Assembly: GCA_947303695.1 (NCBI GenBank)
Contig: CAMYYX010000065.1
Span: 1-9,463 of the forward strand
Origin: an uncultured Prevotellaceae bacterium
Lineage (GTDB): Bacteria; Bacteroidota; Bacteroidia; Bacteroidales; Bacteroidaceae
Length of the DNA stretch: 9,463 bases
Direction of reading: 5' to 3'
Under the pieces are notes generated by a model, which made no database searches, had not been told where the DNA came from, and saw only the letters and a list, made by a program, of their open reading frames with translations. Shown one piece after another: positions 1 to 8,200 of the stretch. Within the stretch, counting starts at the first letter, position 1; every line of letters starts with the position of its first letter. The translations under genes were made by a program, and so were the position numbers.

Positions 1-46
1 AGATAATATCGAAGATGGTCTCCCCTATTCCTATTACTTTGCGCAT
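1..46 (-). CDS. PfkB-family carbohydrate kinase, N-terminal fragment (runs off left edge)
   Basis: Only the first 15 codons are present, reading MRKVIGIGETIFDII from the ATG at 46-44 and open to the window edge. This N-terminus fits the first beta strand of ribokinase/PfkB sugar kinases (hydrophobic strand, then GxGE, then hydrophobic-D-hydrophobic), and closely resembles the Bacteroidetes members I know. These cytoplasmic enzymes phosphorylate a sugar such as fructose or ribose with ATP; the substrate cannot be told here. The start is well supported: an AGGA lies six bases upstream of the ATG, and a strong Bacteroidetes promoter places transcription start about 16 nt upstream. It has its own promoter, so it is probably not a functional partner of the envelope operon to its right. 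The family call rests on 15 residues; the catalytic motifs are outside the window. Confidence 0.72.
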   Translation of the reverse strand, partial: MRKVIGIGETIFDII

Positions 47-68
47 ACTAATTCCTATTTATTCCGCG

Positions 69-100
69 CAAAGATACAAAATAAGTGAGAGACAGCCAAA
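69..100 (-). promoter_or_regulatory. Bacteroidetes-type sigma-ABfr promoter for the kinase gene
   Basis: On the minus strand the -7 element TATCTTTG (76-69) exactly matches the Bacteroidetes consensus TAnnTTTG. A -33 element TTTG (100-97) lies 20 nt upstream, within the usual 19-21 nt spacing, and the surroundings are AT-rich. The predicted transcription start is near position 62, which gives a leader of roughly 16 nt before the ATG at 46. It faces away from the four-gene operon and should drive only the leftward kinase gene. The start site is inferred from the consensus. Confidence 0.78.
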
Positions 101-109
101 ATATTTCCC

Positions 110-128
110 AAAATTGTGGAATACCACA
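110..128 (-). terminator. weak candidate terminator after the envelope operon
   Basis: On the minus strand TGTGG (128-124) pairs with CCACA (119-115) across a four-base loop, and the stem is followed by ATTTT. The stem is only five pairs and the T run only four bases, so this is a poor intrinsic terminator. It is listed because it sits between the last operon stop codon (143-145) and the next promoter, where transcription would be expected to end. Read-through into the kinase gene is possible. Confidence 0.3.
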
Positions 129-130
129 CT

Positions 131-145
131 TAGCACCAAATGCTA
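131..145. repeat. small inverted repeat overlapping the operon's last stop codon
   Basis: TAGCA (131-135) and TGCTA (141-145) form a perfect five-base inverted repeat around a five-base loop, and one arm contains the TAG stop codon of the last gene. It directly abuts the second small hairpin at 115-128. The pair may act as an mRNA 3' end structure, but arms this short could also occur by chance. Confidence 0.3.
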
Positions 146-2305
146 GTAGTCGGAAAAATCGAACTCATTCATCTCAAAAGTTTCCTCCCAAGGTTCAAAT
201 AGAATTAATGGGCCTACCTCTTCATGTTTAGTATCCTTCCAGAGGAAGGCAAAAGGACAGAGTACGATTTTTGCCTCGTCTTTTGTGGTTCTTAGTGTCC
301 ATTTGTGGGTTACTTGACCATCGCCTGTTGCATTGGCGTAGAACATGGCCTTACCCCTTTGATCGGAAGGAAGTGACTCATACAGGAGCATGTCTATCAG
401 ACCCCAGCTTTCCACATTGTCGGAACCAACCAGACGAGTGGTTGTGACAATAGTACGTACATATTCGAAGGTTACAGGATCTATAGTAACCTCCCCCTTA
501 TCAACTTTGGTGATGGAGATAGCTGGTTTGGTGGTGCTAAAGGGCAGTCCTTTATCGAAGACCGTTGGCTGCGCCAACATCGAATTCTCCCGGTAGCAGG
601 GTACTGCGGTGTAGGATACACCAGGCTCAAGTCCAGTAAGCGAGAAGGTAAAGGTGTGCTTATGACTAAGCGTCGGAATGATACCCATGTTGTTGCTGAC
701 GGTCTTTACCACCTCTTTGCCCTTCATAATACGTATGGAAGGATAGAACGGGTTGACGGCGCAGAGCAGACCGTTATCACTCAACCGAAACTCTGCATTG
801 AACTTTAATTCGCCAGGATTCTGTCCATGACTTGTAATAATTCTGAAGGATTTGTCATCCATTTTGGGGTACAACGGATAGTTCCATTTGAAAAGCCCTG
901 GCTTTACAAGGTCGAACAGGTTCCATGTCCAAGGCCCTATGGTATAGGCATGCTCATGAGAATCGTCCTCGTTTTCTGCCATATAATCAGCTTCGGTATT
1001 CACCTCTTTGTAAAAATCTTCGTCATCTACCAAACCTATAAGCTCGGCCAAACCCAAGGCATTATCGAAGGCAGGACCTAATAGAGCCTCAAACGAGAAG
1101 TCTGCTACGAACCTCACCTGAATACCTATTCTTGCCACAAACTCGATAGAAGGACAGTTTTCTATGTTTTTCTCGGCACTTTCCTTGGCATTTGTTGCTA
1201 CTCCTATCTTTGCTTCTATTCCAAATTCCATATAAGGTTCCAATCGGATGGTGAAGGTCTTGGTGTACAGTCCTATTCCAAAAGTCACCTTAGGTGTGAT
1301 GATGAAACTCCCTTCGATGTATGCACCAAGGTCAAACCCTTTCTTTTTAACTTCGACTTCCTTCCAGTAGGCATCCCTGTCGATAAGATTGATGTGGTGC
1401 GTAGTAACAGTTGTCTTGCTGTAGGATATACTCGCTGTACCTCCAATCTTTGCTGAATATTGAATGTCGATGTCGATGAAGAATACCAGGACGACATAAC
1501 CCAATTTTACTGTTTTGTTCTTGACTGGTCGCCATTTTTTAAACGTACCACTTTTCTCGAATCCTCCCGAGATATCGATGGTGAGCATTTGTTCCTCGGT
1601 TTCCACGACATCGATGTTGTAGTTACCATTGCGAATACTGAACTTGTCGAAGTTGAACTCTGTAGATACTTTCACATAATTCTTTTCAGCCTTCATGTCA
1701 ATAGACCAATAGGCACCATCTTTCGTCCCTGAATAGCCAAAGGGAATAGGCAACTTAAAGGATACAGTGCTTCCACTGAACGAGAATCCTTCCTCAACAT
1801 ACTCTTCTGAACTGCCAGCACGTGTAGCCACATAATACTCGTCCTGGTTCACATCGTCGTAGGTGAGTTGACCGTCGATATCGAGTTCCTTGAAAGTCTC
1901 ATCAAGCTTGGCATACTCAAGCAGACAACGGTATTTGCCATCAACGCGCTTCACAGAACGTACATGATGCGAAGCACCATAAGGAAAGAGACTGCTGACC
2001 TTACTGACTAATATCTCACCCTTTTTCGGTAACAAGTTTTCAGGTGTATCGTCCTTAAAATCCACCTGCATGAATAAGTTCGTTTCATCTGCTTCCACAT
2101 AGGCTATCTGTTGCTGCTCCTTTTCGTCCAACAAACGTACATTGTCGTTAAACTGATAGGTCATCTCAACACCGCTTACCGTCTCGGTAACCGGCTTGTC
2201 ATAACCTTCTCCTGTATGGTGCGGTACTTGATCATAATCTTCCTCAAAGAGGGTGCAACCAGACAGCAGCAATGGGAGCAGTAGTAGCAGGTATATCTTT
2301 TTCAT
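143..2305 (-). CDS. predicted surface lipoprotein with beta-rich core and FN3-like unit, function unknown
   Basis: This is a lipoprotein of 720 residues, fourth and last in the operon. From the ATG at 2305 the signal peptide is MKKIYLLLLLPLLLSGC: Lys-Lys, a leucine-rich core and the lipobox LSGC with the lipidated Cys at 17. An ATG four codons upstream (2317) is in frame, but the shorter start gives a standard lipoprotein leader. After the Cys comes TLFEEDYD; such an early acidic run resembles the lipoprotein export signal that sends Bacteroidetes lipoproteins to the cell surface. Residues about 267-411 alternate hydrophobic and polar residues (for example FIDIDIQYSAKIG, IRLEPYMEFGIEAKIG, IGIQVRFVADFSFEALLG), suggesting amphipathic beta strands. 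Residues about 483-591 look FN3-like, with the LEPGVSY turn and a closing FSTT. No catalytic motif was found. It starts 20 nt after the upstream gene's stop. Lipoprotein call sure; surface location inferred. Confidence 0.85.
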   Translation of the reverse strand: MKKIYLLLLLPLLLSGCTLFEEDYDQVPHHTGEGYDKPVTETVSGVEMTYQFNDNVRLLDEKEQQQIAYVEADETNLFMQVDFKDDTPENLLPKKGEILVSKVSSLFPYGASHHVRSVKRVDGKYRCLLEYAKLDETFKELDIDGQLTYDDVNQDEYYVATRAGSSEEYVEEGFSFSGSTVSFKLPIPFGYSGTKDGAYWSIDMKAEKNYVKVSTEFNFDKFSIRNGNYNIDVVETEEQMLTIDISGGFEKSGTFKKWRPVKNKTVKLGYVVLVFFIDIDIQYSAKIGGTASISYSKTTVTTHHINLIDRDAYWKEVEVKKKGFDLGAYIEGSFIITPKVTFGIGLYTKTFTIRLEPYMEFGIEAKIGVATNAKESAEKNIENCPSIEFVARIGIQVRFVADFSFEALLGPAFDNALGLAELIGLVDDEDFYKEVNTEADYMAENEDDSHEHAYTIGPWTWNLFDLVKPGLFKWNYPLYPKMDDKSFRIITSHGQNPGELKFNAEFRLSDNGLLCAVNPFYPSIRIMKGKEVVKTVSNNMGIIPTLSHKHTFTFSLTGLEPGVSYTAVPCYRENSMLAQPTVFDKGLPFSTTKPAISITKVDKGEVTIDPVTFEYVRTIVTTTRLVGSDNVESWGLIDMLLYESLPSDQRGKAMFYANATGDGQVTHKWTLRTTKDEAKIVLCPFAFLWKDTKHEEVGPLILFEPWEETFEMNEFDFSDY

Positions 2306-2325
2306 GACAGTTAGCATTATGAATA

Positions 2326-3000
2326 TTACTGGATATGTAACGGGTAAAGATTGGAAAGAGTGCCGTGCGATTCACCGTCGAAGACAAACTCATCGGGGAA
2401 GTATTCGATAATTGCCTGTCCTTGACGATAGCATCCTATACGGATAATATCACCATACTCAAAGGGGCTCCACACACGGATGACCATATAGCTGATGCCA
2501 TTGTAGTTCCTCACGACTCCCAAGCCGCGCAGTTCGTCACCACACAAGGCACCTATCATCATGTTCTCATCAGGTTGCTGTCCATGTACAGAAACATCAG
2601 CATAGATAACCATATCGTAGGGGTAGGCAGCAATGTTCAGTTTCCAACGTGGCACCACATTGACCAGACAGGAGTCTTCAAGCTGTTCACTCACAGAGAT
2701 GGCTTTAACCATGGTTGTACCTTCGCTGACGGCCACAAGGGTGTTGTCCTCAAAGGTGACTACGCTGTTATCATATGATGACCAGAAGACCGCCATGTTA
2801 CTGACTTCTTCCGGAGTAAACACACAAGGTATCTGCAAACGGTCACCAACCATAATATCCACCGAGTGCATTCCCAAACTCATATCTGTGGCCTGAACAG
2901 CTGTTGGCAGTTCGTAGTCAGTGAGCTCGCCACAGGATACGAGAAGGCAAAACGGGATGATCCATTTTACTATACCTACTGTAGGATATCTATGTTTCAT
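2326..3000 (-). CDS. lipoprotein with a Big_2 Ig-like domain and a GDELRG-type C-terminal module
   Basis: This is a 224-residue lipoprotein, third in the operon. From the ATG at 3000 the leader is MKHRYPTVGIVKWIIPFCLLVSC: basic start, hydrophobic core, lipobox LVSC with Cys 23. In-frame starts also exist at 3006 (ATG), 3036 (ATG) and 3045 (GTG, 9 nt after the upstream stop), but they give over-long leaders. Residues about 37-116 are a bacterial Ig-like group 2 (Big_2) domain, shown by MVGDRLQI, a P at the strand turn, FWSSYDNSVVTFEDNTLVAVSEG and a final CLVNVV. Residues 118-224 form another beta-rich module with Y..DMVIYADV, then IGALCGDELRGLG, then SYMVIRV; this pattern recurs in Bacteroidetes secreted proteins as I remember them, but its role is unknown. 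Big_2 domains generally serve in adhesion or as spacers. Likely anchored in the outer membrane. Confidence 0.82.
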   Translation of the reverse strand: MKHRYPTVGIVKWIIPFCLLVSCGELTDYELPTAVQATDMSLGMHSVDIMVGDRLQIPCVFTPEEVSNMAVFWSSYDNSVVTFEDNTLVAVSEGTTMVKAISVSEQLEDSCLVNVVPRWKLNIAAYPYDMVIYADVSVHGQQPDENMMIGALCGDELRGLGVVRNYNGISYMVIRVWSPFEYGDIIRIGCYRQGQAIIEYFPDEFVFDGESHGTLSNLYPLHIQ

Positions 3001-3054
3001 TCTCATAACTCTGTTTTTAAGTGATAATCGTTGCATTCTTTTCACCCTTACGGT

Positions 3055-5244
3055 TTACTTGGAAGGAGCTTTGATCTTGACGGTATTCGATGAATTACTA
3101 CCACGGCCGTCTTTGAAACGGATGCTGATGTAATACTCGGCAGTCTCACCAGGACGTGTTAGTCGATCGACATGCGATGGGGTTTCCGACTTTGTCGAAA
3201 TCAGGAATTTGAAGTCATCATCACGTGGTCCTTTGCGATAGACGCAATAATGGAACGGCGCATTGGCTGGTGTACTACCTGTTTCCCATGCCAGATGACA
3301 CTCTCCTTTCTGTTTGTCGTAATCGCCATAGAGTTTGATAGGTATATCAAGTACACGCGGTCCGTTGAACAGGAAACTCTGTTGCATACTTAACCCGCTG
3401 CTGCTTCCCATCATGTTGATTGTTTCTATGGCATAATAGTAACGCTGATCTTGCACATAGTCGGGCTTATCCTCTATGAGGAATCGTACATTTTTCAGCG
3501 TATCAGCATCAATCTCCTTGAGTAACGTCCATGATTTATCGGATGCCAGTTTACGATAGACTCTATGCCATTTCACACTGGCTTCGCTGGATGCTATCCA
3601 CCACATCTTGATGATATGATCGTCATAGTAGATGCTGTCGGCTCTACAAGGAAGAGGCGGTGTAAAGTCGGGCACGGCAACAGGAAGAACATCTGTGAAC
3701 TCCGAAGCATTCGACGACCAGTCAACAGCCTTTACCTTATAATATACATAACGCTGGTTATTGCGGATGCTGATGGTGTCCTGATAGATGGTATCCTTCA
3801 TCATCGTTGGCGAGATCTTCGAATACTCATGGTTGGGTGCATTGGCAAACCACACCTCGTAGGCAAACAAATCCCGGTCGGGCACAGCGGTCCACAACAG
3901 TGTCACCACACCTTCAGGGGTAGTGATTGCACGTAGATTCTGCGGTATCATCGGTGGTGTCAGATCACCAATACGCATTGTCTGCGGCAGCGAGGCACCC
4001 ATGTTTCCAGCCTCATCAAGGGCAACAATGGCCACCCCACCCGTTCCTAATCCGGTAACATCCACCACACAAGTAGTATCTGTCTTCTCGATCAGGTCGC
4101 CCGACAGCGGTAACCAACGGTCGGCCAATAATTCTTCGTTGTAATAAACAGGTAGGTAACCCACCATATCGCTTTCCAGTGAATCCTTCTCCCAGAAGAG
4201 TCTTGCCAGGGTGATCGTGTCACCATGTGTAATCTCTATACGCTTCAGGTTAGGAGCCACAGGAGCCACCAAATCGGGCATCTCCACGCGTAACACCTCT
4301 GATGGGTTGGTACGTTCGCCAAAGCTATCATAAGCACGAATGCGGTACTCATAGGTTCCCGGAACAACTCCTGCATCAAGATAAAGGTTGGGGCGATCCT
4401 CATTGTCAGTGGGGGTAAGCATGGAGATGTATGGCCGCTCGTTCAGCTTTGTCCATTCTCCATTGCTATCAACCTTACGCCGTTCCACATCATATGCGGT
4501 ATAGTTGTCGCGCGGCCAATACAAACGGATTGTTGAAGGTGCCTCAATACTGTCGGTGAGTTCTGTAGAGAAAGCGATTGGCTGAAACTGGTCGTTACGT
4601 ATCTTGTACACCAATCCTGCATTGATGGGTACCACGGAATCGGGTACGAGAGGACGGATGATATAGTCGTAGCTGCGGCCTGGTCTCACATCGCGGTCCG
4701 TATAAGCCAATCCCATGGCTTCAGCCAAGTCGGGACGTAAGTCGGCTATGAGCATGGCGAAGCCGAAGAGGTTCTGCTGTTCCTCATAGACCTCCATGAT
4801 GCTCCCTGGTGTTCCTGGTACATGTTCTGTCTGATCAAGGCTGGTGGTCTGTCCGAATATCGTCTGCACGGCAGCACCAGCCAACGAGTCGTTCTCGGCA
4901 AACCGTTCCATGAACTGCTTACGTGAGATGGGATGTACACACGAGGCGATGGTATCGCTTTGCAGATCACCATTGTCGAAGTGCGTCACACGTTGAACGA
5001 GGTAGCCATAGCCGTTCAAAACCTTCCAAGGAACATACTCGTCGGGAGCCCAGCGAACATATACACGGTCGCCATAGGTACGGGCAACGACATTGATGTT
5101 GAACCAATGGCGCTGATCTGCGAGGGTATCAGGTTCGGTTTGCAAGCCATTTGCGGGTACCGATTCCGTCACCTCCTGTGCGTTCATAGAAGTGCTGACT
5201 GTCAGCAGCACTGTTAGCAATAGTATTTTCAGGTATATCTTCAT
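3055..5244 (-). CDS. exported multi-domain fibronectin type III protein
   Basis: A 729-residue exported protein, second in the operon. The first 23 residues form a signal peptide: KIYLK, hydrophobic LLLTVLLTV, then cleavage after a Met-Asn-Ala-Gln stretch (near 22-23), with no lipobox Cys. The rest is about six FN3-like units, roughly at 45-205, 235-322, 328-425, 430-525, 530-625 and 632-727. They are recognised by a Trp early in each unit (RWAP, LYWP, LFWE, LLWTA, MWWIA, LAWE) and a tyrosine-corner strand near the end (YEYRIRAYD, YYKVKAVD, YYYAIETIN, YYISIRF), with TPP or APVAP linkers between units. The first unit carries an insertion of about 75 residues at 104-178. There is no type IX secretion C-terminal domain, so it probably stays in the periplasm or envelope. 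FN3 arrays usually act as spacers or binding scaffolds. ATG at 5244 lies 13 nt after the upstream stop. Confidence 0.87.
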   Translation of the reverse strand: MKIYLKILLLTVLLTVSTSMNAQEVTESVPANGLQTEPDTLADQRHWFNINVVARTYGDRVYVRWAPDEYVPWKVLNGYGYLVQRVTHFDNGDLQSDTIASCVHPISRKQFMERFAENDSLAGAAVQTIFGQTTSLDQTEHVPGTPGSIMEVYEEQQNLFGFAMLIADLRPDLAEAMGLAYTDRDVRPGRSYDYIIRPLVPDSVVPINAGLVYKIRNDQFQPIAFSTELTDSIEAPSTIRLYWPRDNYTAYDVERRKVDSNGEWTKLNERPYISMLTPTDNEDRPNLYLDAGVVPGTYEYRIRAYDSFGERTNPSEVLRVEMPDLVAPVAPNLKRIEITHGDTITLARLFWEKDSLESDMVGYLPVYYNEELLADRWLPLSGDLIEKTDTTCVVDVTGLGTGGVAIVALDEAGNMGASLPQTMRIGDLTPPMIPQNLRAITTPEGVVTLLWTAVPDRDLFAYEVWFANAPNHEYSKISPTMMKDTIYQDTISIRNNQRYVYYKVKAVDWSSNASEFTDVLPVAVPDFTPPLPCRADSIYYDDHIIKMWWIASSEASVKWHRVYRKLASDKSWTLLKEIDADTLKNVRFLIEDKPDYVQDQRYYYAIETINMMGSSSGLSMQQSFLFNGPRVLDIPIKLYGDYDKQKGECHLAWETGSTPANAPFHYCVYRKGPRDDDFKFLISTKSETPSHVDRLTRPGETAEYYISIRFKDGRGSNSSNTVKIKAPSK

Positions 5245-5257
5245 TTTACATCATTAT

Positions 5258-8200
5258 TTATCTTGTGACCGTTTTCACGCATACTGCCTTTGGCCCGTAG
5301 CCTTCAACATATCCGTATTTTGTATCAACCGTATAGCCCATTTTGTTATGGTAGCAGTTCAAGCGGTATAGTTCATACTCAAAAGAAGTGTAAGTCTTCC
5401 ACATATCCTGCCAGTCGAGTTTCCACTGTTCTGTTGGGATGCCGTTCCATACAGCATTAGCTATCGATGTATTCATTCGCCATCCCGGCAGCGCCAGACT
5501 CTTGTTATGGTCACCACTCTTTTCAAAAGTAAGACTGTAAAGCAGTGGAATCTGATAATACGGGAAGCTAATGGTGCTTTTGATACGCATATAGCTGTCT
5601 CCTATAGTCTGATCCACTACACATTTCACATTACGGTATGTCTCGTTCCACTTTTTAGACAGCTTCGACAGTTCTTTAATCTTGTCAGACTGCTTTGATT
5701 TTTTGTTGGCTTCAGCAACATATTTCAAATAGTCAGACTTCAGTTGGGCTAGTTTATTATAGAAATCCCGTAGGATATAGATATCATTTCCTATGACACA
5801 TCCCTCTATGGCATTACGGCATTCACTAAGCGTAGAGAAAGTGCGGCGATACCGCGTAATGGCGGGATTTGTGTCGTAGCCCATCGACGGACCGATATCC
5901 TTAGCTGCTGAAGCAATGTTGGCTCTTACATTGTGTAGATCCATCAGCAATCCTGACAGGTTGTACTTGGGGCGAACAGAAACAGACACTTTCTCCTGTT
6001 GTCCATCAGCATAAGTAAACCATTTATCGAAGTATGTGCCATTATCGATGTCGAGTTTAAAGCCTTCTCCACTGGTATATACCTGACTATCGAATGTGGT
6101 ATTAATCTTGTAACCGCCAATCATGGCCCACCTTGCCCAATAGCCGATGCACAGATGCGGATCCTTCAGGAAGAGTTTCTCATCAACGAGGGCATTATCA
6201 GTCTTCTTGTATAAATCCGATTTCGATCTGTTGATTTTGCGTAGCATGACATAGTAATGTTCGGGTCTGCCATATGGGAAGCTGAAATCTGGTCTGTTGT
6301 TCCAATCATCGTACCAACTTCCTTTCTCTAGCCTACGATTGTCGGTAGTGCCAAGGATGGCAAACTGACTGGTGTGTACACCTGCCCATTGTTTCGACAG
6401 TTTCGAATAGAGTGTAACAGAGTAGTTGGCCAAGTCAAGCCTATCTTGCAGCTTGATATGACGGGTAGTGTCAGCATCCATTCCAAGTTCCTTTTCAGCC
6501 TGAGCAATAATCTCGTCCATGTAATCGCTCAAGTTCACTGTTGGTTCGGATGATGGAGGACGTGTTGTCGAAGTGTTCCGACTTGAAGATGTCGAAGAGC
6601 CTCGTGACGAAGACGATGTGTAACGACTGGATGAACCCCTCCTTCCTGAAGATGATGTGGTTTGTCCTCCAGTAGAGGAGTATCGTCCTGATCTCACACT
6701 GGTTCCACCCTTTCCGCTGGTACGAGTAGAGGTCATACGCTTTCGAGCTTTGAAAATCGAGTCAACCTTGTTCACCAAGTCGCTGTATGCCTTTTCATCT
6801 ACTTGGCACAATGAGAAACGGTAGGTGCGGCCAGGAACTAAGTACTTTCGATCGATAGTCTTCTGGGTATAGATGAAAATCAAGTCGCCATCGTTGCTTT
6901 CAGTAAGTGGCATATTATAGAACTGTGACTTGCTGTTCGGCTTGCTTAACACCACTTGATTGGTATAGACGGGCTGATTGGGATACGTGTTTTGGCTGGA
7001 CGAACTGCTTGAAGACGAACTGCTTGAAATTCCGTTAGATGAAGATGACGTAGCCTTCGATATGCCAGTTCCAGCTACCATACTTTGACCAATCTCATTA
7101 GCTAGTTGAGCCAGTTCCTTGCCTTTACCTCTGTTCCAACTCTCAACCTCCATTTCATCTTTCAACCTATTAGCATTGCTGGATGCAACAGCTCTGTTAC
7201 TATTGCTCTCTGACGTGGTAAGCTTGACGGCAGTACCCGACTGTGACACTCTCGAAATAGCGGATGCTGTGACTAATGAGGCACTAGACGCCGCCTCAGT
7301 AAGCATCGCTACATTATTCTTTGTAGCCGATGTCATAGCTATGCCTCTAGAGCTACCTGTTGACTTTGAAGCCACAGTATAAACCTTTTCTGCACTATTC
7401 TCATCGGATGTCGTCGTTGCTACTCTCCTACCACTCTTGACGGCCTCCGTTGTTGCTACTCTCCTACCGCTCTTGATGGCCTCCGTTGTTGTTGATTCCT
7501 GATTGGCGCTGGCACTAACATGAGTGAAATAGTGAGTTTCACCAGATGATGAGCTGTTACTATTTGAATTGTTGATTTCCACAGTAATCCATCTGCCAGT
7601 CACTGGGTCGTAATATCTTGTGCTTCCAATATTGTAATTTTCGATATCATAATGATGTTCAGCGCTACCAGAACCACCCGAGTTGTAAGGTCGCCCATAT
7701 ACATCCACATTATCAGGTTTTTCGTTACCATAAACATCCACACATTTGACTGAAGCCTCAACATCGGGACATAGCCACATATCATAGTCCTCATTCCAGT
7801 ACTCCAACCTACCACGAACAGGCTTTTGGGGATCGTTCAACAGATTAGCAAACGACCACCTCATAGCCAGTGTCGGGCGTTCCAAGTCGGCTTGATAGTC
7901 AGTATGGAAAATGGCCACAGCCTCGGACAGTGATGGAGGTTCATTTGATGAGCGGAAATAATATGCCACAGAGTCACGCCACTCCTTATGCACATCCTTC
8001 CAGTTTGTAGTCGAGTCGTTGAAGATAGGATCAACCTCCTTTCCATTCACAATTTCCTTGGCATAGCCGCTCAATACCACGCGATAACCAGTATTCAACG
8101 TCATCGTACCAATACCCAAAGAGAATGACATATGGTTCGTCGTCGTATAGGGAATACGTGTTACTGATGTCGGCTTTACTTTATTCTTATCAGCATCGGG

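Noticed and set aside
2365..2778. 137-codon open frame on the plus strand
   Set aside because: It lies wholly opposite the Big_2 lipoprotein, has no signal, domain or ribosome site, and its translation has no coherent protein character. It is a shadow of the real gene.
3565..3936. 123-codon open frame on the plus strand
   Set aside because: It is opposite well-supported FN3 units with clear conserved Trp and Tyr positions; the His/Arg/Cys-rich translation is typical of an antisense shadow.
2288..5241. Shared 12-bp string (AAGATATACCTG on the coding strand) in two signal-peptide coding regions, at 2299-2288 and 5241-5230
   Set aside because: Both encode the common leader start Lys-Ile-Tyr-Leu; such short identity is expected in similar leaders and is not evidence of duplication or recombination.
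7119..7382. 87-codon plus-strand frame with a hydrophobic, membrane-like translation
   Set aside because: It is the complement of the Ser/Ala/Thr-rich section of the giant protein, which reads as Leu/Ala/Val-rich on the other strand. Composition alone explains it.
6539..7490. Possible CRISPR-like or mobile repeat array
   Set aside because: The repeats are short, directly adjacent and in frame, with no spacers, terminal inverted repeats or transposase; they are coding low-complexity repeats.
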